64,000 nt of DNA from Apibacter sp. B3706. Its GTDB lineage: Bacteria; Bacteroidota; Bacteroidia; Flavobacteriales; Weeksellaceae. This document shows, piece by piece, positions 1 to 10,112 of this stretch (positions are counted from its first letter, which is position 1; each line of letters starts with the position of its first letter). The notes beneath the pieces were generated by a model. That model made no database searches and was not told the DNA's origin. It saw only the letters and a list, made by a program, of their open reading frames with translations. The stretch is taken from NCBI RefSeq assembly GCF_011082725.1, contig NZ_CP049715.1, positions 1,798,001 to 1,862,000 on the forward strand. The letters run 5' to 3'. Made by a program: the position numbers and the translations under genes.

Positions 1-441
1 TTAGAAACTAAAATAATGGAAGCGATGAAAGTCGCCATGAAAGATAAAGATAAAGTAGCATTGGAATCATTACGAGCTATTAAATCTCAATTATTATTAC
101 TTAAAACAGATGGTAAGACGGAAGATATTTCTCCGGACCAGGAAATTGCTTTATTACAAAGATTGGTTAAGCAAAGAAAAGAGGCTTATGAACAATTTTT
201 AGCTAACAACAGGAATGAATTGGCTGAAAATGAATTAGCACAAGCAAAAGTCATTGAGCAATTCCTTCCGACACAACTTACTCCTGAAGAATTAGAAAAA
301 GAACTTCGAGAGATTATAGCCGAAACCGGTGCTCAAGATATCAAAGATCTGGGAAAGGTTATGGGCATAGCTTCAAAAAAATTACAAGGAAAATCCGAAG
401 GAAAAACAATATCAGAAACTGTTAGGAAGTTGTTGTCCTAA
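1..441 (+). CDS. YqeY/GatB-domain protein (5' partial)
   Basis: Small helical protein of the YqeY family, related to the tail domain of GatB, the tRNA-amidotransferase subunit; its exact role is not established. The reading frame is open from base 1 (codons for LETKIM precede the first ATG at 16), and family members usually begin a few residues before this point, so the true start almost certainly lies just outside the window. The visible part has the family's pattern: a lysine-rich N-terminal helix with LRAIKS, a middle segment with LVKQRKEAYEQF, then EQFLPTQL and the C-terminal DLGKVMG segment. A hairpin with a T-run follows the stop (458-484). Confidence 0.88.
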   Translation, partial: LETKIMEAMKVAMKDKDKVALESLRAIKSQLLLLKTDGKTEDISPDQEIALLQRLVKQRKEAYEQFLANNRNELAENELAQAKVIEQFLPTQLTPEELEKELREIIAETGAQDIKDLGKVMGIASKKLQGKSEGKTISETVRKLLS

Positions 442-457
442 TTTATCTTTTGTATGT

Positions 458-484
458 AAGCCGATAATATCAGTCGGCTTTTTT
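458..484 (+). terminator. intrinsic terminator of the yqeY-like gene
   Basis: Seven-base GC-rich stem AAGCCGA/TCGGCTT with a nine-base loop, followed by a run of six T. It lies 17 bases after the stop codon on the plus strand. Confidence 0.75.
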
Positions 485-492
485 AAATTAAA

Positions 493-520
493 AAAGACAT
501 TCGTAAATGAATGTCTTTTC
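493..520 (-). terminator. intrinsic terminator of the giant T9SS protein gene
   Basis: Perfect 11-bp stem (AAAAGACATTC / GAATGTCTTTT) with a six-base loop. Read on the minus strand it is followed by a T-run, so it can stop transcription arriving from the minus-strand gene that ends at 549. The plus-strand side is also T-rich, so it may act in both directions. Confidence 0.7.
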
Positions 521-548
521 TATTTTGTATTGTTTATAAGCAAACTCT

Positions 549-3500
549 TTATCGATCTGATTCATTGTAATTCCTTAACATAATCCAACCGGTAAATTCT
601 CTCCCGTCGGCAATTGTAATTATGTACCAATAGGAAGATGTCGGCAGATTTCTGCCTAAATGTTTTCCGTCCCATACAAAACATGTATTAGAGGTTTCTT
701 CAAAAACTTGTTTACCGTATCGGTCAAAGATTTTAACTTGAGAATTTTCGCCTTTAAACAAATCTAATCCGCATACTCTCCATGCATCGTTATAATTATC
801 ACCGTTGGGAGTTATCACATTATTAATTCCGAAAATTATTCCTTTGGATGTTATAGCATCACAAGAATTGGCAACAGAACGTACATAGAATGTATAAATT
901 CCTTGTTTTAAATTAGTAAATGTGTTACTTCTTTGCCAATTTATCTTATCGATGGAATATTCCAACGGAGCCGGTCCATTTGCTATTACGGTTATATAAT
1001 CTTTTCCTTGCTGTAATTCAACAATAATCGGTTCTTCCAATAATTTAACTTCTATTTGATGCGTAGTAGTACAGCTGATATTATAATTTAAAATTTTAGT
1101 ATGTTCAACCGTATAAATACCTATGTCTCTAACATTTTCCAGATATTGACCGGTCCCAACTAATTTTCCTTTGAAATACCATCGGATTTGATCGTATCCA
1201 TCATCTCCTGCGTCTAGTGTTGCAGCATATCTTGGACAGATATAAACTATTTCATTAGGAGGCGTTGGAGAAACATAAGGAATCAACTCTACTTTTGCTA
1301 CCGATGGACAAAAATCATCATCTATATTATCCACACGAACATATACATATCCTTTATTACTTTTATAATTAGATAATTCGGGTTCTTGTATTTGTTTTGA
1401 AGGTTTACCCATTGCTTCATCTTTCAAGGCATTATTTGCATCCCTTTCGGTTCTATAAAAACGAATTGTTGAATTGGGTTGATTTTTAAATAAATGTTCA
1501 ACTAACGGAAGTTGAAAATACGCGTATCCGTCTTTATCTCCATCACAAGCATATAGGGTAGCATCATTAAGTTCTACAGGATCATTGGTTTCAAATTCTA
1601 TTTTTGTAATGCCGATACATTCGGTTTGAATATTTTTAATTCTACAATAAATTGAATCGGATAAATTAAAATATTTGTTTTTATCTAATACCCCTGTTCC
1701 GTTCAATGCTTTTTTATATCCTTCATGATAGGTAATTTCATATACGCGTTGATCTAAATAATTATGTCCTGATTTATCTTTAATTTTAGGATCAAGGTCT
1801 TTGAGTAACAGGTCATCATATTTTCCATTATTGTCTCCATCACATACAAATTGAGGTATCAGTTGTGGACGTGGCGTTTCTTTTTGGGTGATTATAATCG
1901 TTCCTTCATTTCCACATCCATTCTCTTTGTTTTCGAATTTGACTTTTATTTCTACTTTGTTTTCTCCTACAGGGGGTTCGTAATCGGTTAAAGCATTAGG
2001 TATTGCTCCTGATGTGTCTTCTACTCTGCCAATCTCTACTCCTTTGCTGTCTTGGAAAATTATTCGCATATCTTGTAAGAAGCTTTTTATTCTTGCTTCT
2101 TCTCCATTGGATGATAACATTGGATAAATCGAACTCCATAAATCTACTCGGGTTTTAATGCCTTGCGGTTCGTATTCACAAATGATCGGTTCGTCTTTTG
2201 CTACTTTTAAATATGGATATACGTAGAGTTTTACTTTCGATACTTCATCACAATAATTGCCTTCTTCGTCTTTTACTCTTACATAGATTTCATCTACTAG
2301 GTATAATCCTTCTTTATATAATTCTCTATTGGTATAGTTACTTATTTCAGGTTCGGTCAGGTGTGTATATATCCCTTTTGCTTCATTTTTAAAGGCTTCT
2401 TTGGCATCTGATTCATTTCTGTAATAACGATAATTGCTTGTCGGATAATTGCCCAGTAATTGTTCTGATTCATGTAGATTAAATATTTCTTTTGAATCGT
2501 CTTGGGAATCATCGCATTTTATTGATAAGCGTACTTCTTTGGGGATCGGTACATGGTTGGGATTTTTCTTAAACCATACTTCATTTATGCCTATACAACC
2601 ACTCTCTTGGTTTAGTACTCGTACGTATAACGGGTTCAGGAAGTCCACAGTAAAGTACGTTTGTTTGTCTATCGGAATTATCATCGGATCATTTACTGCT
2701 AAGGCTTCGGACTGAGTGCGGTAATAGGTAATTTCTTGTTTCGCTGACGGGGCAATTACCAGATTATCTAAATCTTTTAGTAATACGTCATTATATTCTC
2801 CGTCTAAGTCTTCATCACACAGGGTATAGGTTACCTTATTGGGACGTGGCGTTTCTTTTTGGGTGATTATAATCGTTCCTTCATTTCCACAGCCGTTCTC
2901 TTTGTTTTCGAATTTGACTTTTATTTCTACTTTGTTTTCTCCTACAGGGGGTTCGTAATCGGTTAAAGCATTAGGTATTGCTCCTGATGTGTCTTCTACT
3001 CTGCCAATCTCTACTCCTTTGCTGTCTTGGAAAATTATTCGCATATCTTGTAAGAAGCTTTTTATTCTTGCTTCTTCTCCATTGGATGATAACATTGGAT
3101 AAATCGAACTCCATAAATCTACTCGGGTTTTAATGCCTTGCGGTTCGTATTCACAAATGATCGGTTCGTCTTTTGCTACTTTTAAATATGGATATACGTA
3201 GAGTTTTACTTTCGATACTTCATCACAATAATTGCCTTCTTCGTCTTTTACTCTTACATAGATTTCATCTACTAGGTATAATCCTTCTTTATATAATTCT
3301 CTATTGGTATAGTTACTTATTTCAGGTTCGGTCAGGTGTGTATATATCCCTTTTGCTTCATTTTTAAAGGCTTCTTTGGCATCTGATTCATTTCTGTAAT
3401 AACGATAATTGCTTGTCGGATAATTGCCCAGTAATTGTTCTGATTCATGTAGATTAAATATTTCTTTTGAATCGTCTTGGGAATCATCGCATTTTATTGA

Positions 3501-6500
3501 TAAGCGTACTTCTTTGGGGATCGGTACATGGTTGGGATTTTTCTTAAACCATACTTCATTTATGCCTATACAACCACTCTCTTGGTTTAGTACTCGTACG
3601 TATAACGGGTTCAGGAAGTCCACAGTAAAGTACGTTTGTTTGTCTATCGGAATTATCGTCGGATCATTTACTGCTAAGGCTTCGGACTGAGTGCGGTAAT
3701 AGGTAATTTCTTGTTTCGCTGACGGGGTAATTACCAGGTTATCTAAATCTTTTAGTAATACGTCATTATACTCTCCGTCTAAGTCTTCATCACACAGGGT
3801 ATAGGTTACCTTATTGGGACGTGGTGTTTCTTTTTGGGTGATTATAATCGTTCCTTCATTTCCACATCCGTTCTCTTTGTTTTCAAATTTGACTTTTATT
3901 TCTACTTTGTTTTCTCCTACAGGGGGTTCGTAATCGGTTAAAGCATTAGGTATTTGACCTGATGTGTCTTCTACTCTGCCAATCTCTACTCCTTTGCTGT
4001 CTTGGAAAATTATTCGCATATCTTGTAAGAAGCTTTTTATTCTTGCTTCTTCTCCATTGGATGATAACATTGGATAAATCGAACTCCATAAATCTACTCG
4101 GGTTTTACTGCCTTGCGGTTCGTATTCACAGATGATCGGTTCGTCTTTTGCTACTTTTAAATATGGATATACATAGAGTTTTACTTTCGATACTTCATCA
4201 CAATAGTTGCCTTCTTCGTCTTTTACTCTTACATAAATTTCATCTACTAGGTATAATCCTTCTTTATATAATTCTCTATTGGTATAGTTACTTATTTCCG
4301 GTTCGGTCAGGTGTGTATAAATCCCTTTTGCTTCATTTTTAAAGGCTTCTTTGGCATCTGATTCATTTCTGTAATAACGATAATTGCTTGTCGGATAATT
4401 GCCCAGTAATTGTTCTGATTCATGTAGATTAAATATTTCTTTTGAATCGTCTTGGGAATCATCGCATTTTATTGATAAGCGTACTTCTTTTGGGATCGGT
4501 ACATGGTTGGGATTTTTCTTAAACCATACTTCATTTATGCCTATACAACCACTCTCTTGGTTTAGTACTCGTACGTATAACGGATTCAAAAAGTCTACAG
4601 TAAAGTACGTTTGTTTGTCTATCGGAATTATAGTCGGATCATTTACTGCTAAGGCTTCGGACTGAGTGCGGTAATACGTAATTTCGAGTTTCGCTGCCGG
4701 GGCAATTATCAGATTATCTAAATCTTTTAGTAATACGTCATTATATTCTCCGTCTAAGTCTTCATCACACAGGGTATAGGTTACCTTATTGGGACGTGGC
4801 GTTTCTTTTTGGGTGATTATAATCGTTCCTTCATTTCCACATCCATTCTCTTTGTTTTCGAATTTGACTTTTATTTCTACTTTGTTTTCTCCTACAGGGG
4901 GTTCGTAATCGGTTAAAGCATTAGGTATTTGACCTGATGTGTCTTCTACTCTGCCAATCTCTACTCCTTTGCTGTCTTGGTAGATAATTCGTAAAGAATT
5001 GAACATTCTATTTAAACGTGTTGGATCAGGAATGCCATTTGATTCAAGCATTGACCGGGATAATTCCCAAAGATTAATTTTTGATTTTGTAGCATCCGGT
5101 TCGTATTCGCAAATATCAACGGATTGATTTTCTACTTTTATATAAGGATATACTTTTATTTTAATCTTTGCTATACTATCGCATTGAATTCCTTTGCTAT
5201 CCTTTACTCTGACAAATACTTCATCAAATGTATAAAATCCATCTGTAGTTATCACTCCGGTTTGGTAAGCATTTGGATTTGCAACAGCATTACTGATCTC
5301 TCCTTTTCGTGCTTGATTTTCATCTTTATAATATTCAAATTGAACATCGGAAGAACTACTAATCCGGTTAGAAACAGAAGTTAGGTCAACGAAGGATTTA
5401 TCCTGACCGTCCATACATCCTATTATTTCAACTTCCTGTTTATCCAGCGATAGGCGTGGATTTACATTTACCGAAATAGCAGTAATGGTCGGACAAGTTT
5501 TATCTTTTTTATCTATTCTGACATATATTGTATAAAAGGGATTGTCTGGAGGAACACTGGTAAATTCATTATGTTTGATGGTAAAGTTTACAGGCGATAC
5601 CTCATTCTTATGTTCTTCTGCATCTTGTTTCGTTCTATAGTAAGTAAAATCATATTCCGAATTGATAAAGGACAAAGATTCTCCGGTAATAATATTAGTT
5701 TTGTAATCATCTAAATTGCTGATTACATACTTGCCGTCTATGGTTCCATCGGTTTCATCACAAATATCTATAAAGTGTACATTGGCTTTAGGAACTAAAG
5801 AAATTAAAAATTCTACTTTACGGATAATTAAACACCCTGTTTTATGGTAAATAAACTTAACCCAAACTTCATCTCCTCCTGAAACTTCATATTCTTCTAA
5901 ATTTGCCTCAGGTATATCTATCCCATAAATTGCGTTGTACTTACTTGCATGATAGGAAACAGTAAAATCACTCAATGTATATGAACTTCCAATCATTTGA
6001 GATGGATAATCCTTTAAGTTAACTTTTACCTTTTTTTCTTCATTACATAATAAGGTAGCAAAATGATTTACCTCTAATTCAGGATATGCTTCAACTTCTA
6101 TAGGGGCAATTGAAAAACAGTTACTTTTTATATTTCTTACTCTAACCCAAAAAGTGGTTGGAAATCGGGTAACCGAAGCACTCCCCCAAATACGATTTTG
6201 ATTTTTAAGTGCATCATCCTCGCTAGTAAAATAAATAAATTCAAAATCCTTACTATTTATGTTGGAATCAAGAAAAAGGCTATTATAATTTCCCAATTGA
6301 ATATTTTCATAGATGCTGTCTTGATCATTTTTTGTGTTATTATTGCATATGGTAACACTTACATTTTGCTTTAAAATGGGAGATTCAATTAATGAAAAAT
6401 TTAACATAAAATAATCAGAACAATCTTTGGTTTTAATCTTTACCCAAATTTTTGTGGAGTTGGTTACATCAAATTCACTAACCGGATTAGTCCCATTTTT

Positions 6501-9500
6501 TGCATCATTTTCTGTTACATAATATTCATAATCCATTTGATTCGTCAACTTTGAATTATTGGATATAAGTGGGGCCGTTACCAGTTGATATAAATTTGAT
6601 GAATTGATTTTTTCTGTTCCGTTATTTCCAAAATCACATATATAGATGTTTGGATTACTAACTGTCGGTACAGGAATTAAGTTTATTGTAACTCGAATAA
6701 TCTTAAAACACTTAGTTACCGGATCCTCCACTCTCATGCATATCTCATTATTGGTAATATTTGTTGTCGTATTTACCAGATACTTTATTGGAGTATTGCT
6801 ATTCGTATACGTTCCTAACAATTCACCGGGAGCATCTATTTCATATTCCGCATCGTATATCAACCGATAAAATTGAATGGTTGTCCCTTTTGAATCAAGT
6901 ATGATTTTAGACAAATCTACTTCTTCTTTATAGTCATCCCCTATGTCACAAATCTCTAAGTCTGTATATTCAGGCAATTGTACGGAGGGCACTAAATTAA
7001 ATTTAATCTCTACAATAATGGGACATTGGTTTTTAAATTCTAATTTGACAAATGCCGAAAAAATTCCTTGTCCAATTTGAAATTTAGCAGGATTTGTAAT
7101 CGTTGCTTTACCCCCGTCGTGTGCTTCATTTTTGGTTTTATAATACCTTAAATTTTTTATATCTTTTATAGGAGTTTTTAAACTTGATAACTGATCTTGA
7201 GTAAGAAGTTCTTCCAGCTTGTTTGGATCAGTCTTTTTAGAACCTTTTATAAATTCTAATATATTAACAACCTCAATTCCATCATCATTAAAATCACAAA
7301 TAGTATGCGGACCCAATACTTTTTCTTCAATTGTTATCAAATTGAATTTCAAATCATAAGCATAGCTGCATCGATTATATCGGACTGCAGGATATATTAT
7401 TTTTGGATTTTCAGCCGAAGTTAGATCAAAACTCTTTTTAATCATTCCTTTTTCATGTTTAGGATCTGCCAAATACATATCCCGATCGTGCTGATTGTCA
7501 AAAAATACAATTTTATCATCTGAATCATTTCCAAAGGATGGATGTGAATATGAATAAGTATAAAGATCTTTAAGTAAATCTTCGTAATCTTTTAAGTATA
7601 TTTTCTCGACACGATCATTGTATGTGTCGCATATATCAAATTCCCTCTTATATAATGTTTGATTTTTAGATACGAAGATAGTTATTGAGCTTACTGCTAT
7701 AATTCCGCTTTTTTTAATCTTATATTTTAAATAAATAGTTGGTTTAGCCGGTGCCTCTACACTATAGATATAGCCGGGTGATGATTCCTTTAATTTAAGT
7801 TTATCCGTACATGCCAAATCTTTATAAAAACCTTCAATCTCAATATCTTGAGGAGTTAATGAAGTACCGGACAAAAAGTTAGGAAGATACGATTCTAAAT
7901 TTACTTCTTCAGTATCATTGGCATTACATATAGTTGGATAAGGCAATCCATCTCCGATGCCGCCGCCACCGCCGCCGCCGCTATCGCTACAATCTCCGAT
8001 GGCTCTTAAAACCAATTTTGTTTTTACTTCTCCACAAAAATCCGGATGAGTCGCTTTGATGTAAATAGTGTTATTTAATCTCAACATACAATTATCCGGA
8101 TTTACAATTTCGTTGCTGTAATAGGAATCTTTATAGTATTTCCATTTTACGGTAGTATGTGAAGGATTGATCGGAGAATTTGTTAGTAAGTTAGAGTTAT
8201 ATTTAGTTAGATCCAACATCACGGATTGACCTTCTCTAACATTGCAAATTTCAGCTAAATACTCTTCTAACTCTAATTTTTTAACCAATTTTACAGTAAA
8301 TGCGATTAAGGTATAACACGACTTATCCCTTATGGATTTATTCCATGCTTTAAGGTAAAACTTTACGCTATCATCGTCAGTTCCTGATAAATCAATCGGG
8401 TAATTACGTATAACAACATCGGGCAATTCTCTCATCTGATCATCCAGTATTATATACTCTGTAGTCCGTTTATTTATTCCGTAATTAAAATTATTCAGGT
8501 TCACATTCTCTATGTCGTCATTTCCTTCATCGCAAACAATGAATTGCTGGTTATCTTTTAAATCAGGCCTCTTATTTAATTTAAGATTTATCTCTGTAGA
8601 AACAAAACAAACTCCGCTTTTCAATACTTTTACATAGACCGTCATATCATCAGAAAAAGTAAAGGATTTTGCTTCTTCATCTGAAATCTGATTAGTTAAA
8701 TTTTTATACCTGTAATAGGTAAATTTTAAAGTTGGATCCGGGTTTATCAGTTGCTGATATGAGGTTAAATCAACTGTATAACTTTCTCCTTTATTAATAC
8801 AAAAAGGTGGGGGTGATTGTTTTACTGCCGTAGGATATTCTTTGCTAAACTTCACCTGTAGGGTATCCGTAAGTGAAAAACTATTACATCCATTATAAGT
8901 AACCTTTGCTATAAAGTAATTGTTGGTGGTGGATTTGACTACCCAAGTATCACCCCAATTACTTGGACTTGAAGAATTTCCTTCATACCAAGTAACAGAA
9001 ATATCCGTATTTCCATTCGGTGTAAATCTCCATGCTTCTTTTTTTGCTTCCCAATCTCCCCTATTTCTTCCCGGGGGAGAAACTCCAATGTATCCATTGG
9101 AATTGATGATCCCTATTAAAGCGTTTTTATCTTTAGTGGTCCTGGGGTTTTTACTTTTATTTCCAACATATATATCTATGATATTAAAAGTTTCATACAA
9201 AACAATTTGTGAAGATGAATAAATCCGATCCGGTCCGTATTGTTTTAAATTATCAAAATTAATAATGAATTTTCTATAGGGAGCTTTCCCTTCATAAGCA
9301 ACTTTTACCTTGCTCGGTGTGGTATTATTCATGTCGTGATAAACACCAAATATTGAATTTTTAGGTAATCCGGAATTTGGATTATTACCTGAAATAATAT
9401 ACGGGCATTCTTTATTTTTTTGCGACAGGTCAAAGCTGACTACTCCATTATCACTGACAATAATTTGATTATAACTTTTTCCATAAAAACAAAAATTAAA

Positions 9501-9824
9501 ACCTATATCGATGATATCGTTACCAAAAACATCATCGTTTTTACCATTGGAGTTACCGGTTGATACCGGAGTACCCTTGGTAAAATCTACATTTGAAGGA
9601 TATTGAATGGAAGAAACTTCATATTTATTGGTTTGTTTGATTATAGGATAATCTACACTTAGTTTAATGTTTTTATTTCTAAAAAACTTATAATCACAGT
9701 CAACATACACAGTATCTGAATTTCCATTATGATCTTTGATCGAGATCTTGGGTTCTTTAAAATCCTGTGAAAAAATTTTACCAATAAAAAATATTAAAAT
9801 AACGAACGAATAAAGGTTTTTCAT
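549..9824 (-). CDS. giant secreted repeat protein, gliding-motility/T9SS type B C-terminal domain
   Basis: A 3091-residue exported protein, presumably a surface adhesin or filament; no catalytic motif was found. A signal peptide is evident (MKNLYSFVILIFFIGKIFSQ). The first ~270 residues contain a beta-rich domain (FGNDIIDIGFNFCFYG, SDNGVVSFD). A long series of ~100-residue beta modules follows, most opening with a Cys-Asp signature such as CDEDLDGEYND, CDDSQDDSKE or CEYEPQG. A seven-glycine run lies near residue 618. Residues ~1615-2653 are three near-identical 325-residue units plus a partial fourth. The last ~95 residues (NNVITPNGDNYNDAW, KIFDRYGKQVFE, WDGKHLGR) match the gliding-motility-associated C-terminal domain (TIGR04131 type), a type IX secretion signal. 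The export route is inferred from that domain. It appears to be transcribed alone. Confidence 0.9.
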   Translation of the reverse strand: MKNLYSFVILIFFIGKIFSQDFKEPKISIKDHNGNSDTVYVDCDYKFFRNKNIKLSVDYPIIKQTNKYEVSSIQYPSNVDFTKGTPVSTGNSNGKNDDVFGNDIIDIGFNFCFYGKSYNQIIVSDNGVVSFDLSQKNKECPYIISGNNPNSGLPKNSIFGVYHDMNNTTPSKVKVAYEGKAPYRKFIINFDNLKQYGPDRIYSSSQIVLYETFNIIDIYVGNKSKNPRTTKDKNALIGIINSNGYIGVSPPGRNRGDWEAKKEAWRFTPNGNTDISVTWYEGNSSSPSNWGDTWVVKSTTNNYFIAKVTYNGCNSFSLTDTLQVKFSKEYPTAVKQSPPPFCINKGESYTVDLTSYQQLINPDPTLKFTYYRYKNLTNQISDEEAKSFTFSDDMTVYVKVLKSGVCFVSTEINLKLNKRPDLKDNQQFIVCDEGNDDIENVNLNNFNYGINKRTTEYIILDDQMRELPDVVIRNYPIDLSGTDDDSVKFYLKAWNKSIRDKSCYTLIAFTVKLVKKLELEEYLAEICNVREGQSVMLDLTKYNSNLLTNSPINPSHTTVKWKYYKDSYYSNEIVNPDNCMLRLNNTIYIKATHPDFCGEVKTKLVLRAIGDCSDSGGGGGGGIGDGLPYPTICNANDTEEVNLESYLPNFLSGTSLTPQDIEIEGFYKDLACTDKLKLKESSPGYIYSVEAPAKPTIYLKYKIKKSGIIAVSSITIFVSKNQTLYKREFDICDTYNDRVEKIYLKDYEDLLKDLYTYSYSHPSFGNDSDDKIVFFDNQHDRDMYLADPKHEKGMIKKSFDLTSAENPKIIYPAVRYNRCSYAYDLKFNLITIEEKVLGPHTICDFNDDGIEVVNILEFIKGSKKTDPNKLEELLTQDQLSSLKTPIKDIKNLRYYKTKNEAHDGGKATITNPAKFQIGQGIFSAFVKLEFKNQCPIIVEIKFNLVPSVQLPEYTDLEICDIGDDYKEEVDLSKIILDSKGTTIQFYRLIYDAEYEIDAPGELLGTYTNSNTPIKYLVNTTTNITNNEICMRVEDPVTKCFKIIRVTINLIPVPTVSNPNIYICDFGNNGTEKINSSNLYQLVTAPLISNNSKLTNQMDYEYYVTENDAKNGTNPVSEFDVTNSTKIWVKIKTKDCSDYFMLNFSLIESPILKQNVSVTICNNNTKNDQDSIYENIQLGNYNSLFLDSNINSKDFEFIYFTSEDDALKNQNRIWGSASVTRFPTTFWVRVRNIKSNCFSIAPIEVEAYPELEVNHFATLLCNEEKKVKVNLKDYPSQMIGSSYTLSDFTVSYHASKYNAIYGIDIPEANLEEYEVSGGDEVWVKFIYHKTGCLIIRKVEFLISLVPKANVHFIDICDETDGTIDGKYVISNLDDYKTNIITGESLSFINSEYDFTYYRTKQDAEEHKNEVSPVNFTIKHNEFTSVPPDNPFYTIYVRIDKKDKTCPTITAISVNVNPRLSLDKQEVEIIGCMDGQDKSFVDLTSVSNRISSSSDVQFEYYKDENQARKGEISNAVANPNAYQTGVITTDGFYTFDEVFVRVKDSKGIQCDSIAKIKIKVYPYIKVENQSVDICEYEPDATKSKINLWELSRSMLESNGIPDPTRLNRMFNSLRIIYQDSKGVEIGRVEDTSGQIPNALTDYEPPVGENKVEIKVKFENKENGCGNEGTIIITQKETPRPNKVTYTLCDEDLDGEYNDVLLKDLDNLIIAPAAKLEITYYRTQSEALAVNDPTIIPIDKQTYFTVDFLNPLYVRVLNQESGCIGINEVWFKKNPNHVPIPKEVRLSIKCDDSQDDSKEIFNLHESEQLLGNYPTSNYRYYRNESDAKEAFKNEAKGIYTHLTEPEISNYTNRELYKEGLYLVDEIYVRVKDEEGNYCDEVSKVKLYVYPYLKVAKDEPIICEYEPQGSKTRVDLWSSIYPMLSSNGEEARIKSFLQDMRIIFQDSKGVEIGRVEDTSGQIPNALTDYEPPVGENKVEIKVKFENKENGCGNEGTIIITQKETPRPNKVTYTLCDEDLDGEYNDVLLKDLDNLVITPSAKQEITYYRTQSEALAVNDPTIIPIDKQTYFTVDFLNPLYVRVLNQESGCIGINEVWFKKNPNHVPIPKEVRLSIKCDDSQDDSKEIFNLHESEQLLGNYPTSNYRYYRNESDAKEAFKNEAKGIYTHLTEPEISNYTNRELYKEGLYLVDEIYVRVKDEEGNYCDEVSKVKLYVYPYLKVAKDEPIICEYEPQGIKTRVDLWSSIYPMLSSNGEEARIKSFLQDMRIIFQDSKGVEIGRVEDTSGAIPNALTDYEPPVGENKVEIKVKFENKENGCGNEGTIIITQKETPRPNKVTYTLCDEDLDGEYNDVLLKDLDNLVIAPSAKQEITYYRTQSEALAVNDPMIIPIDKQTYFTVDFLNPLYVRVLNQESGCIGINEVWFKKNPNHVPIPKEVRLSIKCDDSQDDSKEIFNLHESEQLLGNYPTSNYRYYRNESDAKEAFKNEAKGIYTHLTEPEISNYTNRELYKEGLYLVDEIYVRVKDEEGNYCDEVSKVKLYVYPYLKVAKDEPIICEYEPQGIKTRVDLWSSIYPMLSSNGEEARIKSFLQDMRIIFQDSKGVEIGRVEDTSGAIPNALTDYEPPVGENKVEIKVKFENKENGCGNEGTIIITQKETPRPQLIPQFVCDGDNNGKYDDLLLKDLDPKIKDKSGHNYLDQRVYEITYHEGYKKALNGTGVLDKNKYFNLSDSIYCRIKNIQTECIGITKIEFETNDPVELNDATLYACDGDKDGYAYFQLPLVEHLFKNQPNSTIRFYRTERDANNALKDEAMGKPSKQIQEPELSNYKSNKGYVYVRVDNIDDDFCPSVAKVELIPYVSPTPPNEIVYICPRYAATLDAGDDGYDQIRWYFKGKLVGTGQYLENVRDIGIYTVEHTKILNYNISCTTTHQIEVKLLEEPIIVELQQGKDYITVIANGPAPLEYSIDKINWQRSNTFTNLKQGIYTFYVRSVANSCDAITSKGIIFGINNVITPNGDNYNDAWRVCGLDLFKGENSQVKIFDRYGKQVFEETSNTCFVWDGKHLGRNLPTSSYWYIITIADGREFTGWIMLRNYNESDR
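1867..4980 (-). repeat. 975-bp in-frame tandem repeat, three full copies plus a 189-bp partial copy
   Basis: The same sequence recurs at 1867, 2842, 3817 and 4792, exactly 975 bases (325 codons) apart. Stretches compared by eye differ by only scattered substitutions, for example CCATTC/CCGTTC near 1920/2895 and ATCATC/ATCGTC near 2687/3660. Similarity stops abruptly at about 4980. Upstream of 1867 the sequence is only distantly related. Each unit encodes several Cys-Asp beta modules of the giant secreted protein. The near-identity implies recent duplication or gene conversion. Confidence 0.95.
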
Positions 9825-10112
9825 TTTTTAATTTTATTTATATTATTTAACTAAATAATACCCTATTAAATCAGATTTTATGATAAATACGGATAATGAA
9901 TGGATAAAGATATTAATTCTTATTTTTTTTTACTACTATTAGAGCAATAATTATATAATTTAAAAGTTTTGAAGTGTTTTATATTTATATATACTTTTTA
10001 TTTTATGTGATAAAAATATAGTATATGTATTTTAAAAAATTAAAATAATTATATAATCTATAATAGAACCTATATTTTTATCCAAAGATCTTTTATTAAC
10101 CTTTTAATCAAT

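Noticed and set aside
2198-4665. Recurring plus-strand reading frames of 64 and 88 codons, each present three times
   Set aside because: They are antisense shadows of the 975-bp repeats in the giant minus-strand gene, repeat with the same period, and have no start signals or recognisable protein features.
1867-4980. Regular repeats considered as a CRISPR or satellite array
   Set aside because: The 975-bp units are in-frame coding sequence with no short repeat/spacer alternation and no cas genes nearby.
9825-10112. Promoter or small RNA upstream of the giant secreted protein gene
   Set aside because: No TAnnTTTG match on the minus strand and no stable hairpin was found in this AT-rich interval.
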